Source: DIGJ01 sp041821315 (GTDB lineage Bacteria > Bacillota > Clostridia > Lachnospirales > Lachnospiraceae). From it: 64,000 nucleotides of DNA. Positions 16,148-24,347 of this stretch are shown here, in pieces (positions within the stretch are counted from its first letter, which is position 1; each line of letters starts with the position of its first letter). Location of the stretch: positions 14,561-78,560 of the forward strand of contig JBGUEO010000020.1 of NCBI GenBank assembly GCA_041821315.1. The letters are read 5' to 3'. Below the pieces are notes generated by a model, which saw only the letters and a program-made list of their open reading frames with translations, was not told the DNA's origin and did no database searches. A program made the position numbers and the translations under genes.

Positions 16148-17680
16148 ATGGAACAAATGATTCATGCCACAGTGTTAATTCTTTATTTAATGATTATGTT
16201 AGGGATAGGATTATATTTTTACAGACGAAATAAAAGCCAGACGGATTATTTTTTAGGAGGCAGAAACCTTAACGTTTGGGTAACATCAATGAGTGCACAA
16301 GCCTCAGATATGAGCGGATGGCTCTTAATGGGGCTTCCAGGGACAGCTTTTTTATTGACGAAAAACAATGGGCTTGCAGAATCCTTATGGACGGCAATTG
16401 GATTGGCAATCGGAACTTATCTAAATTGGTTGCTGCTTGCGAAAAAATTGAGAAACTATTCAGAAAAGGCGGGAAATTCTATTACAATTCCTACGTTTTT
16501 GGAAAACAGGTTTCGTGATAAGAGTAATTTGATTCGTGTTATATCAGCAATTTTTATTGTGGTTTTCTTTCTAATCTATACAGCTGCTCAATTTTCTGCA
16601 GGAGCAAAACTCTTTAATGCAGTATTTGGCATAGATTATCAGGTTGCACTTATTCTTGGAGCTGTTGTCATTGTTTCTTATACATTTATGGGAGGATTTC
16701 TTGCTGTCTGTTGGACAGACTTAATTCAGGGAATCATTATGTTTTTTGCAATTGTATTGCTTCCAGTCTTGGCGGTATTTAAATTAGGTGGGATGGCAAG
16801 TACGTTTGATCTTGCTGCTTCATTGAGTGATGGAGCAAAAAGTCTTGGGTTTTTTGAATGGACAGGAATAGGGCAGGGACTTAGTCTTATAAGTATTATA
16901 TCCATTATCGCTTGGGGATTGGGTTATTTTGGACAACCTCACATTTTGTCAAGATTTATGGGAATACAGAGTGCAAAGCATATCAAACCAGCAAGAAGAA
17001 TTGCAATGGTATGGGTTATGGTAACACTTACAGCAGCAGTTTTTTTAGGCGTAATTGGAAAAGCGTATATTTCCACCGTGGTATCGGCACAGACGCTTGC
17101 TTCGATGGATGGGGAACGTATCTTTATCTATTTGACACAACACATATTAAAGGGACCATTTGCAGCAGTTTTGGCTGGAATCTTTTTGACAGCAATATTG
17201 GCAGCAATTATGAGTACTGCTGATTCACAGTTATTGATTACTTCATCTGCGTGTTCGGAAGACATTGGGAAAAAGCTATTTAGTAAATATGTGAATGAGA
17301 AGAATGCGATGAAGATAAGTCGAATTAGCGTGATTGTAATTGCAGTGATTGCATTGATTATTGCTAGAAATCCGGATAGTTCGGTGTTTGATTTGGTGGC
17401 ATATGCATGGGCTGGATTTGGTGCTGCATTTGGACCAACCATTTTGATTTCTCTATATTGGAGACGGATGAACTGGCAAGGAGCGCTAGCTGGTATTTTA
17501 TCAGGAGGAATGACTGTGTTTGTTTGGCGAAATTTTATTAAAACGTATATTAATATCTATGAATTACTTCCAGCGTTCATTATTTCAGTTCTTTTCATCA
17601 CGGTTGTGAGCCTTCTTACAAAAAAACCAGATATCGAAATTGAAAAGGAATTTGATGAATTTTTAAATTTAGATAAATAG
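16148..17680 (+). CDS. putP: Sodium/proline symporter
   Basis: A 510-residue member of the sodium:solute symporter family with about 13 membrane helices. Hallmarks are YFLGGRNLNVWVTSMSAQAS, DMSGWLLMGLPG and the Na-site region IMSTADSQLLITSSA. These fit the proline transporter PutP. AAGGAGA precedes the ATG and a -10-like TATAAT is at 16094-16099. No proline catabolic gene is nearby. Together with the amino-acid ABC system and ablAB downstream it suggests uptake of proline as an osmolyte, although nutrient uptake is equally possible. Confidence 0.9.
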   Translation: MEQMIHATVLILYLMIMLGIGLYFYRRNKSQTDYFLGGRNLNVWVTSMSAQASDMSGWLLMGLPGTAFLLTKNNGLAESLWTAIGLAIGTYLNWLLLAKKLRNYSEKAGNSITIPTFLENRFRDKSNLIRVISAIFIVVFFLIYTAAQFSAGAKLFNAVFGIDYQVALILGAVVIVSYTFMGGFLAVCWTDLIQGIIMFFAIVLLPVLAVFKLGGMASTFDLAASLSDGAKSLGFFEWTGIGQGLSLISIISIIAWGLGYFGQPHILSRFMGIQSAKHIKPARRIAMVWVMVTLTAAVFLGVIGKAYISTVVSAQTLASMDGERIFIYLTQHILKGPFAAVLAGIFLTAILAAIMSTADSQLLITSSACSEDIGKKLFSKYVNEKNAMKISRISVIVIAVIALIIARNPDSSVFDLVAYAWAGFGAAFGPTILISLYWRRMNWQGALAGILSGGMTVFVWRNFIKTYINIYELLPAFIISVLFITVVSLLTKKPDIEIEKEFDEFLNLDK

Positions 17681-17703
17681 TAAGTATCATTGTTAGGAAT
17701 GTA

Positions 17704-17753
17704 AAAAGTTGAAATTAGAGCGTAGATCAAAGCGTCTGATTTCAACTTTTTTA
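17704..17753 (+). terminator. Terminator after putP
   Basis: AAAAGTTGAAAT (17704-17715) pairs perfectly with ATTTCAACTTTT (17739-17750), with further inner AGA/TCT pairing, and ends in a T run. Confidence 0.8.
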
Positions 17754-17784
17754 GTAAGGAAATTGGAGGTGAATTCTCTTTTTC

Positions 17785-17813
17785 TTGCAAAAGCAACAAC
17801 TTTATGTTAAAAT
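17785..17813 (+). promoter_or_regulatory. Promoter of the amino-acid ABC operon
   Basis: TTGCAA (17785-17790), a 17-bp spacer and TAAAAT (17808-17813) give a sigma-A promoter with the -10 box about 38 bp upstream of the start at 17851. Confidence 0.65.
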
Positions 17814-17850
17814 TAAGTTGTTACTTGTAATTGGAAAAAAAGGAGAATTT

Positions 17851-18636
17851 ATGAAGTTTAAGAAATTTGGTATTATAGTAATGCTATTATCATGTTTAAC
17901 TATTTTAAGTGCATGTACGAAGGATGAAAGCGACAGTTTAAAACGAGTAGAGGATGCAGGTATACTTACAGTCGTGGGAAGTGGTGGCTATCCTCCGTTT
18001 AACTATATGGAAGATGGTGAAGTGGTTGGTTTTGATGTTGATACAGGTAAAGAAATCGCAAGTCGCCTTGGAGTGGAACTAAATTATGTAACATCGGATT
18101 GGGATGGTTTGACAGAAGGATTAAGAAGCAAACGATATGATGCTATTTTGGGAAGTATGGCAATTACCGATGAAAGACTTGAGGTTGTTGATTTTACAAT
18201 ACCATATTATTATTCTGGAGCACAATTGTTTGTTCGCAAGGATTCTGGAATAACTGAGTCAAGTCAAATGGATGGAAAGAAAATTGCAGTAACAACAGGA
18301 ACGAATTTTGTACAAGATGCGGAAGCACTTGGTGCAGAGGTTAGCTATTATCAAGATGACAATGCAACTCTTTTGGAATTAATGAATGGAAGAGTAGATG
18401 GAGTAATCACCGATCGTTTGGTAGGACTTTCTGCAATGAAAGAACTATCTGGTGGAGATGATATTATCCTTATTGACAATATATTAAGGTTAGAGAGCAT
18501 GGGAATTGCTATTAACAAGGATGATAAGGAATTATTGGAACGCATCGATGAGATTTTACAAGAGATGCATGATGATGGAACATTAGCAGAAATTAGTGGA
18601 AAATGGTTTGATGGAGTAGATATTACGGTGAAATAA
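17851..18636 (+). CDS. Amino-acid ABC transporter substrate-binding lipoprotein
   Basis: A 261-residue family 3 solute-binding protein for polar amino acids. The lipoprotein signal ends at lipobox LSAC near residue 18. The signature GFDVDTGKEIASRLG and the stretch AILGSMAITDERLEVVDFT are typical. AAAAGGAG lies directly upstream of the ATG at 17851. It forms an operon with the permease and ATPase that follow. The next genes use lysine (ablA), so a basic amino acid such as lysine is a plausible ligand. This is context only; cystine, arginine or glutamine cannot be ruled out. Confidence 0.92.
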   Translation: MKFKKFGIIVMLLSCLTILSACTKDESDSLKRVEDAGILTVVGSGGYPPFNYMEDGEVVGFDVDTGKEIASRLGVELNYVTSDWDGLTEGLRSKRYDAILGSMAITDERLEVVDFTIPYYYSGAQLFVRKDSGITESSQMDGKKIAVTTGTNFVQDAEALGAEVSYYQDDNATLLELMNGRVDGVITDRLVGLSAMKELSGGDDIILIDNILRLESMGIAINKDDKELLERIDEILQEMHDDGTLAEISGKWFDGVDITVK

Positions 18637-18671
18637 ATTTCGTAATTTTTACATAATAGAGGAGGATAAAT

Positions 18672-19343
18672 ATGGCTAGTTGGGACCCTTCAATAATCCC
18701 AAAGTATTTTTGGACGTTTTTGGGCGCTGCAAAAATGACTTTATTGGTAACTGTATTTGGTATTTTCATTGGTGTTGCGGTAGGACTTATTCTTGCCCTA
18801 ATGCGTATCTCCAAATATAAAGTTTTAAATATTCCTGCGAAAGCATACATATGGATAATACGTGGTACACCATTACTGTTACAATTACTGATGATATATT
18901 TTGGTTTAGTTAATTTAATTCGTCTTGATAATCTACCATCGGCCTTTATAGCTCTTGGATTGCATAATGGAGCGTATATTGCTGAAATATTTCGTGGTGC
19001 AATCCAAGGAATTGCACCTGGACAGCGTGAAGCAGGGCTGTCTTTAGGCATGACAGAAGGAAAAGTGATGCGCCGCATTGTTTTACCACAAGCATTTAAG
19101 CGAGCTGTGCCATCTTTAAGTAATCAGTTAATTATTGCATTAAAAGATTCATCCCTAGCAAGTGCTGTGGCGATACCGGAATTGCTGCTATATGCAAGGC
19201 AACTAGGTTCTTCTACATTTCGCTTAATGGAGATGTTAACGATTGCTGCGATTTACTATTTAATTATGACTTCTATTTTAACGATTGCATCAAATGCCAT
19301 AGAGCGACGATTAAATGTAAGTGACTATAAGGTATTGGAATGA
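18672..19343 (+). CDS. Amino-acid ABC transporter permease (HisM/GlnP family)
   Basis: A 223-residue permease with about five membrane segments. The polar amino-acid EAA loop is QREAGLSLGMTEGKVMRRIV followed by LPQAFKRAVP. IIRGTPLLLQL near residue 60 is the standard family motif. GAGGAGG precedes the ATG. It would homodimerise in the membrane and is flanked by its binding protein and ATPase. Confidence 0.93.
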   Translation: MASWDPSIIPKYFWTFLGAAKMTLLVTVFGIFIGVAVGLILALMRISKYKVLNIPAKAYIWIIRGTPLLLQLLMIYFGLVNLIRLDNLPSAFIALGLHNGAYIAEIFRGAIQGIAPGQREAGLSLGMTEGKVMRRIVLPQAFKRAVPSLSNQLIIALKDSSLASAVAIPELLLYARQLGSSTFRLMEMLTIAAIYYLIMTSILTIASNAIERRLNVSDYKVLE

Positions 19344-19351
19344 GGTAAAGT

Positions 19352-20074
19352 ATGATAAATATAACTGGATTAAATAAATTTTTTGGAAAACATAAAGTAT
19401 TGCATGACATAAATTTTCATGTCGATGCAAATGAAGTAGTTGTAATTATAGGATCAAGTGGTTCCGGCAAAAGTACATTGCTGCGTTGCATTAATTTTCT
19501 TGAAAAGGCGCAAAAGGGAACAATAGAAATTGATGGGAAAGTAATCTCATCAAAAACAAAAAATTTAAATTTGATTCGACAGGAAGTAGGAATGGTGTTT
19601 CAACATTTTAATCTTTTCCCTCATATGACGGTATTGGAAAATGTGATTGAAGGATTGGTTCAAGTGAAAAAAATACCAAAAGATGAGGCGCAGGAACAAG
19701 GCCGCATTTTGTTAGATAAAGTAAATATGCTAGACAAGGTGGATACGTATCCTTCCATGATATCAGGTGGTCAAAAACAACGTGTTGCAATTGCACGTGC
19801 GTTAGCCATGAATCCTAAGGTCATGTTGTTTGACGAACCAACATCAGCACTTGATCCAGAGTTAGTTGGAGAAGTTTTGAAGGTCATGAAAACTCTTGCA
19901 GAAGAAGGAATGACTATGATTGTTGTTACACATGAAATGGGATTTGCCAAGGAAGTTGCAGATACAGTTGTATATATGGATGAAGGGAAAATTTTAGAAA
20001 AAGGAACCCCGGAAGAGATTTTTGATCATCCTGCTAATCCGAGAACGAAAGAATTTATGTCTCAGATTTTATGA
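19352..20074 (+). CDS. Amino-acid ABC transporter ATP-binding protein (GlnQ/HisP family)
   Basis: A 240-residue ATPase with Walker A GSSGSGKST, Q-loop VFQHFNLFPHMTV, signature ISGGQKQRVAIARALA, Walker B VMLFDEPTSALDPE and H-loop VTHEMGFA. These are typical of the polar amino-acid transporter ATPases. It starts nine bases after the permease stop codon and closes the three-gene operon. A hairpin with T run follows at 20116. Confidence 0.95.
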   Translation: MINITGLNKFFGKHKVLHDINFHVDANEVVVIIGSSGSGKSTLLRCINFLEKAQKGTIEIDGKVISSKTKNLNLIRQEVGMVFQHFNLFPHMTVLENVIEGLVQVKKIPKDEAQEQGRILLDKVNMLDKVDTYPSMISGGQKQRVAIARALAMNPKVMLFDEPTSALDPELVGEVLKVMKTLAEEGMTMIVVTHEMGFAKEVADTVVYMDEGKILEKGTPEEIFDHPANPRTKEFMSQIL

Positions 20075-20115
20075 AAAAATAAAGAATTAATTTTATAAAA
20101 AGATAAGATTTTGAG

Positions 20116-20165
20116 CACATTATAGGAAAGAGTAGTTCGTACTTAATAGAATATAATGTGTTTTT
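20116..20165 (+). terminator. Terminator between the amino-acid ABC operon and ablA
   Basis: CACATTATA (20116-20124) and TATAATGTG (20152-20160) form a 9-bp stem with a 27-base loop followed by TTTTT. A second small hairpin (CAACTT 20168-20173 with AAGTTG 20179-20184) follows. Transcription of ablA may therefore start separately or by read-through. Confidence 0.55.
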
Positions 20166-20209
20166 AGCAACTTATAAAAAGTTGTTAGATTGCAAGTAGA
20201 GGAGGTTTT

Positions 20210-21508
20210 ATGGAGTCAGTTATTCGTATTACAAAGAAAAAAATGGCAGGACAAAAGTTAAGTGAAGAGGAATACGACCAATGGATTAATTGGAAATGGC
20301 AAGCAAGCCATACGATAAAAGATATTGATACTGTTGAAAAAATACTTGACCTTGAATTACCAAAAGAGGAAAAAAAGAAAATAGAAGAAACAATTGAAAA
20401 ATTTCCAATGTCAATTACACCGTATTATTGCTCATTAATTGATCGAGAAGACTATCAAAATGATCCTATTTTTAAGCAGGCAGTTCCGGATTTAAGAGAG
20501 CTAAATATAGCAGAGTATGACATGTCTGATCCGCTGGCGGAAGAAAGCGATAGTCCGGTTCCTGGAATTACTCACAGATATCCTGACCGGGTTTTATTTC
20601 ATATAAGTAATGTATGTGCTATGTATTGCAGGCATTGTACAAGGAAAAGAAAAGTTGGTGATTATGACTGTATTCCTTCCAAAGAGCAGTTGCAAAAAGG
20701 TCTGGATTATATAAAGGCTACGCCAGTTGTTCGAGATGTATTATTGTCTGGAGGCGATCCATTTATGCTTTCAGAAGAGATGTTAGATTGGATTTTAAGT
20801 GAACTTGATAAGATAGAACATGTAGAAGTAGTGAGAATAGGTACAAGAACTCCAGTTGTCCTGCCTTATCGAATTACGGATGAACTTGTAGAAATGCTTA
20901 AGAAACATGGGACGATATGGATTAATACACATTTTAACCATTCGAAGGAGATTACGAAAGAATCAAGGGAAGCATTAAAAAAGCTTGCATTTGCAGGTAT
21001 TCCATTGGGAAATCAGTCGGTGTTACTTGCTGATGTAAATGATTGCCCTCAAATTATGAAAAGGCTTGTTCAAAAACTTGTACAAAATAGAGTTAGGCCA
21101 TATTATATTTATCAGTGTGACTTATCGGAAGGATTAGAACACTTTAGGACACCAGTTAGCGTTGGAATTGGAATTATGGAAAGCTTGCGAGGTCATACAA
21201 GTGGATTTGCAGTACCTACTTTTGTCGTTGATGCACCAGGCGGAGGTGGAAAGATACCAGTCATGCCAAACTATTTATTGTCCTCTTCCGCCAATAAAGT
21301 GGTTTTGCGAAATTATGAGGGTGTAATAACGACATATCAAGAACCAGCTCATTATCATCATACCACCTGTGATCTAAAATGCGATACCTGCAATTTACAA
21401 CTAAAGAGAGACAGGCCAGTAAAAGACAGAAGTGTAGGTATTGAAAGCTTACTTGCCGATTACAATCAAAATATAAATTTAACACCCGGTGAAGCCAGTA
21501 AGGAGTAA
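20210..21508 (+). CDS. ablA: Lysine 2,3-aminomutase
   Basis: A 432-residue radical SAM enzyme converting L-lysine to L-beta-lysine. The [4Fe-4S] motif CAMYCRHC (CxxxCxxC) is near residue 140, the PLP-binding lysine is in PGGGGKIPVMPNY, and the C-terminal zinc-type cysteines are in CDLKCDTC. Length fits KamA/AblA. GGAGG precedes the ATG. The next gene, six bases downstream, is a GNAT acetyltransferase, the standard ablA-ablB pair that makes the osmolyte N-epsilon-acetyl-beta-lysine rather than the lysine-fermentation pathway, whose other genes are absent here. Confidence 0.95.
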   Translation: MESVIRITKKKMAGQKLSEEEYDQWINWKWQASHTIKDIDTVEKILDLELPKEEKKKIEETIEKFPMSITPYYCSLIDREDYQNDPIFKQAVPDLRELNIAEYDMSDPLAEESDSPVPGITHRYPDRVLFHISNVCAMYCRHCTRKRKVGDYDCIPSKEQLQKGLDYIKATPVVRDVLLSGGDPFMLSEEMLDWILSELDKIEHVEVVRIGTRTPVVLPYRITDELVEMLKKHGTIWINTHFNHSKEITKESREALKKLAFAGIPLGNQSVLLADVNDCPQIMKRLVQKLVQNRVRPYYIYQCDLSEGLEHFRTPVSVGIGIMESLRGHTSGFAVPTFVVDAPGGGGKIPVMPNYLLSSSANKVVLRNYEGVITTYQEPAHYHHTTCDLKCDTCNLQLKRDRPVKDRSVGIESLLADYNQNINLTPGEASKE

Positions 21509-21514
21509 GATACG

Positions 21515-22348
21515 ATGTATGATGTAATAGAAACCATGGATCATTCGATTATTCACCATGGGAAAAACAGCAATCGAATTTATGTGATGTCACTTAATTA
21601 TCAGGATATACCTGATATTATGGATCAGTTGGATGTACTTGCTTCAACAAATGGGTATACGAAAATAATTGTAAAAGTTCCTATTGAGTATATCAAACGA
21701 TTAGAAGATTATGGATATAAAAAAGAAGCAATGATTCGAAAACTATATAATGGAGAAAAAGACGGATACTTTTTATGCAAATATCTAGATCATGAAAGAG
21801 AGACGGATCCGTTTGCGAATGCATGTACAAAGATTATAGAAAGTGCTATGCGAAAGGAAGAAGATTCTTGTAATGTGGAAATTAAAGATTGTTTTTTATG
21901 TAGGCAGGCAACAAAGGGAGATGTAGCAGATATGGTTGCGGTATACCAAAGTGTATTTAAAAGCTATCCATTTCCGATTTTTGATGAAGCATATCTCTTA
22001 AAAACAATGGAAGAAAATCTGATATATTTTGGAATATGGCATAATAAAAAGCTGATAGCATTATCTTCGATTGAGCTTGATGAAAAGAATTCAAATGCTG
22101 AAATGACTGATTTTGCAGTTATGAAGGAGTACAGAGGAAGAGGATTTGCACGTTATCTTTTGAACCAAATGGAAGAAAAACTAATGAGTTTGAATGTGAA
22201 AACGGCATTTACGATAGCAAGAGCACAATCAGAAGGTATGAATATAACCTTCAAAAAAAATGGGTACACCTATGCGGGAACATTAATTAATAATACGGAT
22301 ATTGCAGGTCATATTGAAAGTATGAATGTTTGGTATAAGCAAGTATAA
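21515..22348 (+). CDS. ablB: Beta-lysine N6-acetyltransferase
   Basis: A 277-residue protein with a C-terminal GNAT domain (about residues 125-277); the acetyl-CoA loop is in EYRGRGFARYLL near residue 207. The N-terminal ~120 residues are the extension usual for AblB. It would acetylate beta-lysine made by the mutase upstream to give the compatible solute N-epsilon-acetyl-beta-lysine. It is in the same transcription unit as ablA and is closed by a strong terminator. Confidence 0.92.
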   Translation: MYDVIETMDHSIIHHGKNSNRIYVMSLNYQDIPDIMDQLDVLASTNGYTKIIVKVPIEYIKRLEDYGYKKEAMIRKLYNGEKDGYFLCKYLDHERETDPFANACTKIIESAMRKEEDSCNVEIKDCFLCRQATKGDVADMVAVYQSVFKSYPFPIFDEAYLLKTMEENLIYFGIWHNKKLIALSSIELDEKNSNAEMTDFAVMKEYRGRGFARYLLNQMEEKLMSLNVKTAFTIARAQSEGMNITFKKNGYTYAGTLINNTDIAGHIESMNVWYKQV

Positions 22349-22394
22349 TCGCTAGGATTTGTGGATTAGCAAAAGATATAGAATTAAAAGCAGC

Positions 22395-22432
22395 AGGGGA
22401 GTAATGTAGAGACATTACTCCTCTATTTTTTT
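22395..22432 (+). terminator. Terminator of ablAB
   Basis: AGGGGAGTAATGT (22395-22407) pairs with ACATTACTCCTCT (22412-22424), with a 4-base loop and T run after it. The rest of the gap to 22625 is A/T-rich and holds only the promoter at 22573. Confidence 0.85.
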
Positions 22433-22572
22433 GCTGTTTTCGATGGAGATTAAATCAGGATAAAGGGAATAAGTAGCGTTAACTAAAAGTTTTATAAATT
22501 AAAATAAATTAAAATAGCATAATATAACAAACAAAATAATAAAAAGTTTGCCAATACATAGACAAAATATAA

Positions 22573-22601
22573 AAATTACCGTATAATATAGTTGTAATTA
22601 A
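22573..22601 (+). promoter_or_regulatory. Promoter of the DUF2087 regulator gene
   Basis: TAGACA, a 17-bp spacer and a perfect TATAAT lie about 30-55 bp before the start at 22626. The ribosome site AAGGAGAT follows. Confidence 0.55.
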
Positions 22602-22625
22602 ATTTTCTATGCAAGGAGATCCAAA

Positions 22626-23390
22626 ATGAAAAAAACAATAACTGTTTGGGAAGAGTCCATTGAAGCAATTGTAAACGGATACAAAGAAACGAAGGAATTT
22701 TTTATATGTGTACTATGTGGTGAAACATTTGAAAAAGGAAGGGTGTATGATCTGGATGGGATTTTGTATGATGCCCTGGGAGCAGTTAAAGGGCATATAA
22801 AAGAACAACATGGATGTAGCGTTGACTATTTGCTCGATCAAAACCTAAATCTAACTGGAATTACCCAAATACAGCAAAAGATATTGAAGCTTATGTCGAA
22901 AGGATTCGATGATAAAAGCATAGCAAAAGAGGTAGGAATCGCAAATTCTACGGTGCGAAATCACCGTTATAAATTGCGTGAAAAAGAAAAGCAAGCAAAA
23001 CTATTTTTATCAGTGATGGAATCCTTAGAACAAAAAACAAATCTGCCAATTCTACAAATGGATGATGCCATATTAGAGGAACTGCATACAACTGCAACCA
23101 TGATAGATGACCGATATAATATTACAGATAAGGAACGAGAAAAAGCAATTAAGACCTATATGGATGAAAATGGTGCAATTAAGCAATTTCCAGCAAAAGA
23201 GAAGAAAAAGATAATTCTTTTAAGGGAAATTATAAAGCAGTTTCATTCTGATCGCGAGTATCAGGAAAAAGAAGTCGATAAAATTCTTGAACGGATATAT
23301 AATGATTATGCAACATTACGAAGAGCGTTGATTGAATATGGATTTTTGGATCGTTCGGATGATTGTAAAATTTATCGGGTAAAAGAGTAA
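22626..23390 (+). CDS. DUF2087-domain transcriptional regulator with zinc-finger-like N-terminus
   Basis: A 254-residue soluble protein in three parts. Residues 25-62 hold CVLCGETF and later two histidines before EQHGC, suggesting a C2H2-like metal site. Residues 75-120 carry a LuxR-type HTH (ITQIQQKILKLMSKGFDD then VGIANSTVRNHRYKLR). The C-terminal ~70 residues, starting PAKEKKKIILLREI and ending in GFLDRSDDCKIYRV, are DUF2087. DUF2087 is commonly found in small regulators. Targets are unknown; it stands alone between terminators. Confidence 0.8.
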   Translation: MKKTITVWEESIEAIVNGYKETKEFFICVLCGETFEKGRVYDLDGILYDALGAVKGHIKEQHGCSVDYLLDQNLNLTGITQIQQKILKLMSKGFDDKSIAKEVGIANSTVRNHRYKLREKEKQAKLFLSVMESLEQKTNLPILQMDDAILEELHTTATMIDDRYNITDKEREKAIKTYMDENGAIKQFPAKEKKKIILLREIIKQFHSDREYQEKEVDKILERIYNDYATLRRALIEYGFLDRSDDCKIYRVKE

Positions 23391-23405
23391 ATAATATCAA
23401 ATAAA

Positions 23406-23446
23406 AAAATCTCTTTCGCAGAGAAGTACATTACGAGAGAGATTTT
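23406..23446. terminator. Bidirectional terminator between convergent regulator genes
   Basis: AAAATCTCT (23406-23414) and AGAGATTTT (23438-23446) form a 9-bp stem with A-rich and T-rich flanks. It serves the gene ending at 23390 (plus) and the one ending at 23463 (minus). Confidence 0.6.
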
Positions 23447-23462
23447 AAATGTGGTAAAATGA

Positions 23463-24107
23463 CTAATTTTTCGGATAAATATAATTTTTTACTCGTTCTA
23501 GTGAATTTTCATCGCCAATAAAATAGAAAATATCATGCTCTAAAAAAACAGCGTAAGGACCTGGTGAGAGAACGAGAGTATCATTTCTTTTTATTGCGGT
23601 GATTGTTGCAAATGTATTTTGCCAAAAATTTACTTCACCAATTGTTTGATTTAAATAAGGCGTTACATTTGTGATTTTTATTTCGAACGGAGAAAATGGA
23701 TTTGTGTAACGAAATCGTTCGGTCTTTTCAATTAATTTTGTCAGACAACTGCTAAAAAACTCCATTTCGTTTGATTGGCGTTCGATACTTTCTAACATCT
23801 CATGTTTTAATTCATTAACCGTTTGCGCATTATTGTATTGATGTATGAATGCAAGTGCGTTTTCGTAAGATTTAATTATGACGCCACTACCTTTTGTTAT
23901 TTCCACAATATTTAAATCGGACAAGATGCAAAGGGCTCTTCTTGCAGTTTCAGAAGAGACTCCATATTGGCTGGCAATATAGGAGCGGGCATATATTTTT
24001 TCACCTATTTTATAATGTTTTTCAACTATTTTTGATGCAATATCAATTGCGATTTGTTGGTACCTTGGAGCAGATACTTTTGTTTTTTTTTCTGTATTTT
24101 TTTCCAT
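23463..24107 (-). CDS. GntR-family regulator with C-terminal TrkA-C (RCK_C) domain
   Basis: A 214-residue regulator. The N-terminal winged helix (about residues 12-78) has the GntR pattern: IGEKIYARSYIASQYGVSSE then TARRALCILSDLNIV. A helical linker follows. The last ~75 residues (from FEIKITNVTPYLNQTIGEVN to DENSLERVKNYI) match an RCK_C/TrkA-C ligand-binding domain, the type that binds small ligands such as cyclic di-AMP in potassium transporters. This domain pairing is a known but little-studied GntR subtype. No potassium transporter is adjacent, so the targets are unknown. Confidence 0.8.
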   Translation of the reverse strand: MEKNTEKKTKVSAPRYQQIAIDIASKIVEKHYKIGEKIYARSYIASQYGVSSETARRALCILSDLNIVEITKGSGVIIKSYENALAFIHQYNNAQTVNELKHEMLESIERQSNEMEFFSSCLTKLIEKTERFRYTNPFSPFEIKITNVTPYLNQTIGEVNFWQNTFATITAIKRNDTLVLSPGPYAVFLEHDIFYFIGDENSLERVKNYIYPKN

Positions 24108-24241
24108 GTATTATTCCTTGTGTATTCTGTTGCAAGTTACTAGTACATTGTATCATAATTTTAGAATAATAAAAGTGTTATTTAAAACCTTAATAAAATA
24201 CGGTACGTAAAATATTGAAAAGTGTTTGAAAAGATTGTTTG

Positions 24242-24270
24242 TTGACAAGTGTAGCATTAATTCTTTGTAT
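24242..24270 (+). promoter_or_regulatory. Weak promoter candidate for the second LacI gene
   Basis: A perfect -35 TTGACA (24242-24247) with a 17-bp spacer and a poor -10 TTGTAT (24265-24270). The poor -10 suggests low or regulated activity. Confidence 0.4.
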
Positions 24271-24347
24271 TGCACTTGATAAGAAATTTGAAGAACTATT
24301 TTATTTTGATTAGAGAGGGAAATTTATTATGGAAGGAGGGAAAGAAG

